A stretch of 64,000 nt of DNA from Ypsolopha sequella (lineage: Eukaryota; Arthropoda; Insecta; Lepidoptera; Ypsolophidae): contig OW203983.1 in NCBI GenBank assembly GCA_934047225.1, positions 372,001 through 436,000 on the forward strand. Direction: 5' to 3'. This document shows positions 57,313 through 64,000 of the stretch, one piece after another. The notes under the pieces are model-generated. The model ran no database searches. It worked only from the letters and a program-made list of their open reading frames with translations, and was not told the DNA's origin. How positions within the stretch are numbered: position 1 is the stretch's first letter; each line of letters opens with the position of its first letter. The position numbers and the translations under genes were made by a program.

Positions 57313-57507
57313 AATGTGTCTGTATCTGGTAAATATAACGTTGGTAAGGCATCTACTTTTAAAAGTCTCCATTTTAAATTTTCGTTTGGTCCAAAAGAAT
57401 CCGACGTAAAGTGTTTCGAACAAATATGACTGCTTTTTTTAATTGCCCAATTTGGTCAAATTATTCGTCTAAGCCATTCACTTTTTAATTCTTTCCTTTT
57501 TGGAAAT
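57313..57507 (-). pseudogene. THAP-domain gene exon 2, right arm and spacer (longer copy)
   Basis: Mirror of the left exon 2 up to 57372, then continuing past the palindrome edge with KWRLLKVDALPTLYLPDTDT and L to a ggtaac donor. DALPTL is the AVPT(L/I)-type box that ends THAP domains, so this is the true continuation and the left copy is truncated. It carries the same in-frame TGA as the left copy. Confidence 0.75.
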
Positions 57508-58439
57508 CTGTAACAAAAAAATATAGCGATATTTATTCGGCATTATTTTTATTTTATCTCGCGCTGCAATGAGGGATTTTCTTTTCTTTTTTTTTTACTC
57601 TTCCCTAGTCGCTGGATATATGGCGCTGAACTTGGTAAGTTACTGCAAGGAACGGAACGTCACATAATTTTTTGATTATTGCACTTGGATGTAATTTTGA
57701 GATCGTAAAACGAAACGTACATAAAAAAGTAATTAATGTCATTGTCACATCACATCACAATGACATTTTGAAAATAAATAAATAATAACAACAAGGAAAA
57801 AGAAAAAAATAATTAGCAGTCTTTTTATGAGTTTTCTACGCCAGAAAGAAAATGTCCCAAGAGAAAAAGAAGAGAAGTCTGTGCCTTGTGGATTTGTATA
57901 AAAATGGAGGCATACATCTTTTTCCTAAAGATGAAAGTCGTAAAGCGCAATGAGTACAAGCCATGGTACATTTTAAACCTGGACGGACCATAACAAAGCA
58001 TTCGCACATAATATGCTCAGCACACATGTCATCAACCAACGAGCGTATGTGACGTGACGTGACGTGACGTGACGCAAAGTTTTTTTTTTTCAATCGTTTT
58101 GGCTCTGGCACCTAGCAACGTAGTCAGTTCAACACCATCTACAGAGTTCTTGGAAACTATGTTTTTTTTTTAATACTCAAAAAGATAACCTCTCATTAAT
58201 CTATTATCCTTTATGCACGGCTGCCGCGGGAACCAATGTTCGATAGTTTGCCACACGGACTTTAGTACATCACTATACGAAAAAACATAACCTCTTATAG
58301 TCGGCAGAAAATCTATATAAAACAGGCAAATATCGGTGTAGAATTAAACACGAGTATGATTTACAAGAACTACTATTATTGTTACTGAGTTTTAGGTATG
58401 ATCCTGCAACTTATTAACATAAAAACTATCAGAACTCAC

Positions 58440-58520
58440 CGATGAAATGATATTGCTTCATTGTTGTTTTCTTTTCTTCCTGTATGCGATTTACCTACAG
58501 CCTTCAATCGCACAAGACAT
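58440..58520 (-). pseudogene. THAP-domain gene exon 1, right arm
   Basis: Reverse-complement twin of 55446-55526, with the same one-base frame disruption after MSCAIEGC. The damage therefore preceded the inverted duplication. Confidence 0.7.
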
Positions 58521-58905
58521 TTTATTACAATGTTAAAAAAACAATCAACACAAACAATAATAAATCACACTTTCACGAATTTAGAGAGGAAGAGCACCAA
58601 AATATTTAATTTCTCTCGGTGAAGCTATGCTGAAGCTGTACACTTTCGCAAAATGCAATAGACATTTCGATGCCACCAAATTAAGATGTGATGCACGCAA
58701 CGAACGATATTACAACACAACGATAAAATGATGAGACATATTTAATTTGATGGTATTATAATATTTAAAATACATCCAAATTACATCCATCTGACATTTG
58801 TTTGGTTCAATCTAGTGACACACCAGGAAAAAATATAAAGTAAGTGCGGTCCGTCGTTTCATTCACTCGTACACAGGAGTAATTTACGTTAGATGAGTAC
58901 AATGG

Positions 58906-59551
58906 CTAATGCCCAGTTCTTATTTTAGTCAGGCTTCTATTTGTATTCCTTATTCTGAGGTTTTTCCTGAATAAATTCCTGACATTTAACGATGACATGA
59001 TAACGTGGGTAGGACGCTTATGCTCTCTGGCTCGTAGGTCTTTGTAATCGTCAATCGGACTTATGCTCTCTGGCTCGTAGGTCTTTGTAATCGTCAATCG
59101 GACTTATGCTCTCTGGCTCGTAGGTCTTTGTAATCGTCAATCGGACTTATGATCTCTGGCTCGTAGGTCTTTGTAATCGTCAATCGGACTTATGCTCTCT
59201 GGCTCGTAGGTCTTTGTAATCGTCAATCGGACTTATGCTCTCTGGCTCGTAGGTCTTTGTAATCGTCAATCGGACTTTTTGGCAGAAACTTTCGCAAGTT
59301 TCCAGTCATTAGGGAAAACATTAGATTCAATGGACTTGTTAATAATAGCTGTAATAATAGGCTGCGTCATTGGAATCATGGCCGTCGAGATATTATCAAA
59401 GCCAGATGCGTTTGTAGTTATACTTTGGATAATTGCTAATTTGATCCTGTGAACAATGTTCGATGGTAAATCGCTCATCTGTAAATTTACTCAACTTAAA
59501 TGATTGTAGCAGTGAGGTATCTACTGTTGAACTACCTGGAATTTTTAGAAA
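58906..59551 (-). pseudogene. LINE RT fragment (right arm)
   Basis: Mirror of 54415-55060, including the same family blocks (SITTNASGFDN; IESNVFPNDWKLA) and the 43-bp array. A 2-bp deletion near 59433 adds a frame break. Confidence 0.78.
59020..59277 (-). repeat. Tandem array inside LINE RT, 43-bp unit x6 (right arm)
   Basis: Mirror of 54689-54946 with the same single variant unit (tgatctc). Confidence 0.93.
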
Positions 59552-59755
59552 AAGTTATTTATTTCGTTCGGGTTATTTAGATGACTGGGAATTTTGGTCT
59601 GATTTTTAGTATTAGGTACCCACTATTGACACACGTTTTAAGTGTGCCCACATTTTACTAGGATTTTTAATGTTACCTATTTATTTTATTTACTTATTTA
59701 TATATTTAACAAAGCTTACAACTATATTACACCATGCAGTAAATAACTTAAATAT

Positions 59756-60762
59756 ACAGGGTGGAAAAAATGAAAGGGCCCTGGAGGGGAACTACCTTAA
59801 ATCCTTTAGTTAGCTCATTTTACTGAAAGGAAACATTCCTTTATTTTTTAAAAGAAACAAAACTGCATTCAAAGATCTTCTAAAATTTGCTTGTCTCACC
59901 CGGGAACTGAACCAAATAAAAATAAAAAAAATAAACCCTCGCTATTTATAATACGAATCGGTAGGATTATTGTTCAGGATAAAATTTGTCTACTAAACTA
60001 AAGTCTTACACTCATCTGTTGTACGAGATACCCATGAAATTGAATATTTATTACAAGTTCTTTATTAACAATACCTAGTACTGTTCACTTGTAAAGTAAT
60101 AATTATACGCCATTTTTACACAATGACAGCACGAAATGAAAGCAAAACAAAACAAAATTTTTATTTCGAACGAAATTTATGGTTCGAACTTCAAATTTGT
60201 TACTCCGCGTTGCAAAAAAAATACGTTCCTTTTTTAAACTTTTCTTCAGTATGCCTAGTGCAAGAATTAATTGTGCTCTGCATACATTTATTATTACCAT
60301 TTAACGATTTTCTTATTGAAGTCTTCAACAAGGTACTTAAGATAAATAACATTAGCAAGCTTGTACTTCATACAATGTCTTTGGATGTAAGAGAGATAAG
60401 AAAATTAGAACGTTTCATTTACTTGGTACAAGTGAACAGTACTAGGTATTGTTAACAAAGAACTTGTAATAAATATTTAATTTCATGAGTATCTCGTACA
60501 ACAGATGAGTGTAAGACCAAATGTTTATTAGACAAATTTTATTCTGAACAATAATCCTACCGATTCGTATGATAAAATAGCGAGGGTTTATTTTTTTCAT
60601 TTTTAGTTGGTTCGATTACCGGGTGAGAAGCGAATTTCAGAATATCTTTGAATGCAGTTTTGTTTCTTTTAAAAAATAAAGGAATGTTTCCTTTCAATAA
60701 AATGAACTAACTAAACGATTTAAGGTAGCTCCCCTCCAGGGCCCTTAAATTTTTTCCACCCT
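59756..60762. mobile_element. Foldback/MITE element with ~340-bp TIRs (right arm)
   Basis: Mirror of 53202-54210; ends tacagggtggaaaaaatgaa and the complement of tacagggtggaaaaaattta (60742-60762). Confidence 0.85.
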
Positions 60763-60814
60763 GTATAGTACAAAGTATACACATTTAAGAGCCAAATAAA
60801 CGTTTTCATCGTGG

Positions 60815-61707
60815 TGTTTCAATAATAGCCCAGATAGACGTATAGTCTGTGCTAGGACTGTTATGTTATCGTCTGTTTAGTTGTAAGGACGGTCTTGACA
60901 CTAAAATATATAAATAGATACATACATTGTTTCAACAATAGCCCAGATAGACGTATATTCTGTGCTAGGACTGTTATGTTATCGTCTGTTTAGTTGTAAG
61001 GACGGTCTTGACACTAAAATATATAAATAGATACATACATTGTTTCAACAATAGCCCAGATAGACGTATAGTCTGTGCTAGGACTGTTATGTTATCGTCT
61101 GTTTAGTTGTAAGGACGGTCTTGACACTAAAATATATAAATAGATACATACATTGTTTCAACAATAGCCCAGATAGACGTATAGTCTGTGCTAGGACTGT
61201 TATGTTATCGTCTGTTTAGTTGTAAGGACGGTCTTGACACTAAAATATATAAATAGATACATACATTGTTTCAACAATAGCCCAGATACACGTATAGTCT
61301 GTGCTAGGACTGTTATGTTATGGTCTGTTTAGTTGTAAGGACGGTCTTGACACTAAAATATATAAATAGATACATACATTGTTTCAACAATAGCCCAGAT
61401 ACACGTATAGTCTGTGCTAGGACTGTTATGTTATCGTCTGTTTAGTTGTAAGGACGGTCTTGACACTAAAATATATAAATAGATACATACATTGTTTCAA
61501 CAATAGCCCAGATACACGTATAGTCTGTGCTAGGACTGTTATGTTATGGTCTGTTTAGTTGTAAGGACGGTCTTGACACTAAAATATATAAATAGATACA
61601 TACATTGTTTCAACAATAGCCCAGATACACGTATAGTCTGTGCTAGGACTGTTATGTTATGGTCTGTTTAGTTGTAAGGACGGTCTTGACACTAAAATAT
61701 ATAAATA
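60815..61707 (-). repeat. Tandem array, 113-bp unit x8 (right palindrome arm)
   Basis: Mirror of 52258-53150 with the same order of unit variants read outward. One unit has attctgtgct where the left arm has the complement of agtctgtgct. Confidence 0.93.
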
Positions 61708-61739
61708 CTAAACATATTTTTCCATGCATAAAACTTATT

Positions 61740-64000
61740 CTAATAGGTATATATTATATATTTTAATTTATTTAGTTAATTAAATTTATTTATTCATGCA
61801 GTGGTTAACAATTTTACTTAACTTTTATTTTAACAATTTTACCTTTTTATACATTTTTACGGTGTAGTTTCAAGAAATTCTTTGTAACTGTATGGACAAA
61901 CCGTGATCAAGTACTGTTTTAATTTAATGAAAAACTTATTTCCCGGTAAGGACTTAATTTCGTCAGGCAAATGATTGTAAGCCTTAATGGCAGCCAGTTT
62001 TGTAGTACGAGTATAAGTAACAGTTCTACTAGGAGGCACATTTAAGTCATATTTGAAGCGTTCGTTGAGCCGGTCACTAAAGCCTGGAGTTCTCAGTGGG
62101 AATTTTTCTGGGTAGCGCCTTACTAATTTACAGAGCTAAATAATGTATAAAGCGGTGATGGTGTGTATTCCGAGTTCAACAAAAGATGTTCGGCAAGTTT
62201 CCCTGCTCGATTTATGTCCGTCTAAAATGCGTATACATCTCTTTTGAAGAACAAAGCTTTTTTGAATATCTACACTACCACCCCATTCAGCTATTCCATA
62301 CAATACTCTCGAATGAAAGAAGGCAAAATATGACTGAAGTGCTGCTTTTTTTGTAGCTAACTTCGACAAAAAAATTTCGCATTTTGCACACATTCAATTT
62401 GTCTATCATCGATACACATTTCAAGTTTTAACTCTTCCGTGTTGTAATTTCTGAAGCATATTAATTTAGTTTTAGTGACGTTTGTATTGAGATCGATGTT
62501 TTTTAACCAATGAATTAATGATTTGACAGATTCAACAATATTATTAAAATCATGAAATCTATCGTGTCTTTTAATTTTAAAAAACACAGATATATCGTCT
62601 GCAAACATAATAGTTTTTTCCTTTACTTCACGAGGGAGCTCGTTGACGTACAAAAGGAAAAGTATGGGCCCCAAAATACTTCCCTGTGGTACTCCCTTAT
62701 GTATATTTGAAACATTTGACTCAGCGTTTATTAGCGTATTCGATTCGAGAATTGGCAGAATGACACGTTGCCTTCTGTCTTCTAAATAAGACCTAAACCA
62801 AGCGTTAGCAATCCCTCTGATTCCGTACCGCTCCAAAATTTCAAGTAAAATATTATGATTTACGTAATCAAAAGCCTTGGATAGGTCAAGTAGAACCGTT
62901 CCAACAATTTCTTTGTCATCCACAGCCTTTGTCACAAAATCTGTCATATCAGTAAATTAAGTAAAGTAAGGGATCAGCGATAGCTTCCATAATAAACTTT
63001 AAAACATCTATTGGTATATTATCGTAAACACAACTTTTTTATTGATTTTATGGTTTCATACAACTCGTCCATAGTAACCGGCTTAAGAAACATTGAATGT
63101 GGAGCTAAGGGTGGTAAGACATTTTTTTGATTATTATTGATTGGTTTCGTAATCTTTTGATTTCATTGGTGCTTGAAAAAAAATTGTTAAATAAATCAGG
63201 AGCTCTGACTCTGAGTCAGATTTTATTTTGTTTTTTCCATCTGACAGACCAACGTATCTGTTTACCTCCAATGAATCTGTACCTTTAATGTTGCTGTTTA
63301 TTAATTTCCAAGTTGACCTAATTTTATTCTGGGAATTTGTAATTTTCCGTTCGTTGTGAACTTTTTTAGCGTGGGAAATTGCCTTACTTAATACACTACA
63401 ATATGGTTTGTAATTTTCTAGTAGAACATCATTTTTCGATCTCTTAGTCTCCACAAACATTTCTTTTTTTTTCTTACATGAATTCTTAATTCCTGGCGTG
63501 ATCCATCCCGAATCGCTTTTAACGTATTTATCATCTCTAACTCTGATCTGGGGACAGTGGTCACCGAACGCCTCAGCAAGAACTTTGTGGAAGCTATTAA
63601 ATCCGTTTTCGCAATTTGAGGCAGAGTAAACTTCATTCCAAGATAGAGAGAGTAAATAGTTCCTAAGAGATATAAGATTTTTCTGTTTTAAATTTCTAAC
63701 TAGTCGAAAAAATACTGATTTCTTTTTTAATGGAAGGTTAAAGGTCGCGCATTGAAGAGTGTGATCCGAAAGGCCGACTTCTACTACAAGAGCATCATCA
63801 AGTTCAGTATTGGATAATATATTGTCAATACATGTACGACTATGACTTGTTATACGAGTAGGTTCATATATGTATCTCTTTATATTGTAGGACTGCAAAA
63901 GGGATATGAAATCTTTTGATTCTGAATTGTTAGCCAGTAGGTCTACATTGAAATCGCCACAGATAATAATTTTCCGCTCTTTGTGTTTTTTGTAAAAAAT
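61740..64000 (-). pseudogene. Degenerate minus-strand LINE running off the window
   Basis: Read from 64000 downward. The endonuclease end starts KHKERKIIICGDFNVDLLAN, open to the window edge, then EPTRITSHSRTCIDNILSN and GLSDHTLQ, and the linker (63898-63134). The pre-RT part is damaged (63133-62948). RT follows: VGTVLLDLSKAFDYVNHNIL (motif A), KGVPQGSILGPILFLLYVNE and KTIMFADDISVFFKIK (motif C intact). A deletion with a frame change near 62370 joins the thumb (KKAALQSYFAFFHSRVLYGI). An in-frame TAG near 62137 precedes the tail SRTVTYTRTTKLAAIKAYNH then LPDEIKSLPG, ending at 61857. AT-rich 3' UTR runs to about 61740, close to the palindrome edge. Confidence 0.85.

Larger units (their letters stand above)
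52243..61721. repeat. 9.5-kb near-perfect palindrome (inverted duplication)
   Basis: Left arm 52243-56594 (4352 bp), right arm 57372-61721 (4350 bp), spacer 56595-57371 (777 bp). Paired positions sum to 113966 in the inner part and 113964 in the outer part because of one 2-bp indel (gcaaaattatcc near 54532 against gcaattatcc in the right arm). I noticed only a few other differences, for example t/g near 52700 and a base near 60958. Even the pattern of variants among the eight 113-bp units is mirrored, so the duplication postdates every insertion in the arms. Confidence 0.95.
57372..61721. repeat. Right arm of the large palindrome
   Basis: Reverse complement of 52243-56594. The 2-bp deletion near 59433 relative to the left arm alters the LINE RT frame (NIVHRIKLAIIQSITT instead of QISKIIQSITT). 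Confidence 0.95.

Overview
This is a eukaryotic, animal window that reads as an insect genome, most likely Lepidoptera. The base composition is AT-rich, introns follow GT-AG rules, and the interspersed repeats look lepidopteran: ccggc(c)aagtgcg-type repeats ending in ggttccgta, LINE tails of repeated tttgaa, and ataaagattatttgtcttgtctt tails. No bacterial, operon-like or CRISPR structure is present.

Only one ordinary host gene is recognisable. It is a plus-strand, multi-exon gene for a GPR107/GPR108-type lung seven-transmembrane receptor (LUSTR) protein. Six exons are confident (11777-11881, 16172-16455, 21911-22028, 25896-26026, 27919-28060 and 32434 to about 32588). They join in compatible phases and give the end of the lumenal domain plus all seven membrane helices. 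A likely upstream exon lies at 5216-5301. The first exons and the last coding exon were not found. The introns hold foldback elements, LINE remnants and minisatellites; one array starts six bases after a splice donor.

From 34 to 46 kb the window is retrotransposon territory. An apparently intact two-ORF LINE (ORF1 with a PHD-type zinc finger, a 971-aa ORF2 with endonuclease and reverse transcriptase) ends in an A-rich tail. It is followed by a 52-bp tandem array and then by a dead LINE. That dead LINE was split by a second, 5'-truncated LINE, with a clear 9-bp target-site duplication, and part of its coding sequence has expanded into about 30 tandem 78-bp units.

From 47 to 64 kb there are 25-bp and 40-bp arrays, another LINE whose coding region contains 65-bp and 43-bp tandem arrays, and a near-perfect 9.5-kb palindrome (arms 52243-56594 and 57372-61721, spacer 777 bp). 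Each arm carries a 113-bp x 8 array, a long-TIR foldback element, a LINE RT fragment and a broken THAP-domain gene. The spacer holds the inverted continuation of the THAP gene and a 133-bp hairpin starting exactly at the inner edge of the left arm. A degenerate minus-strand LINE runs off the right end.

The most noteworthy features are the palindrome with its junction hairpin, the repeated growth of minisatellites from inside LINE coding sequence, and the number of unrelated, highly homogeneous arrays (about a dozen) in 64 kb. No novel protein system was found. All calls are from reading the sequence; no database search was run.
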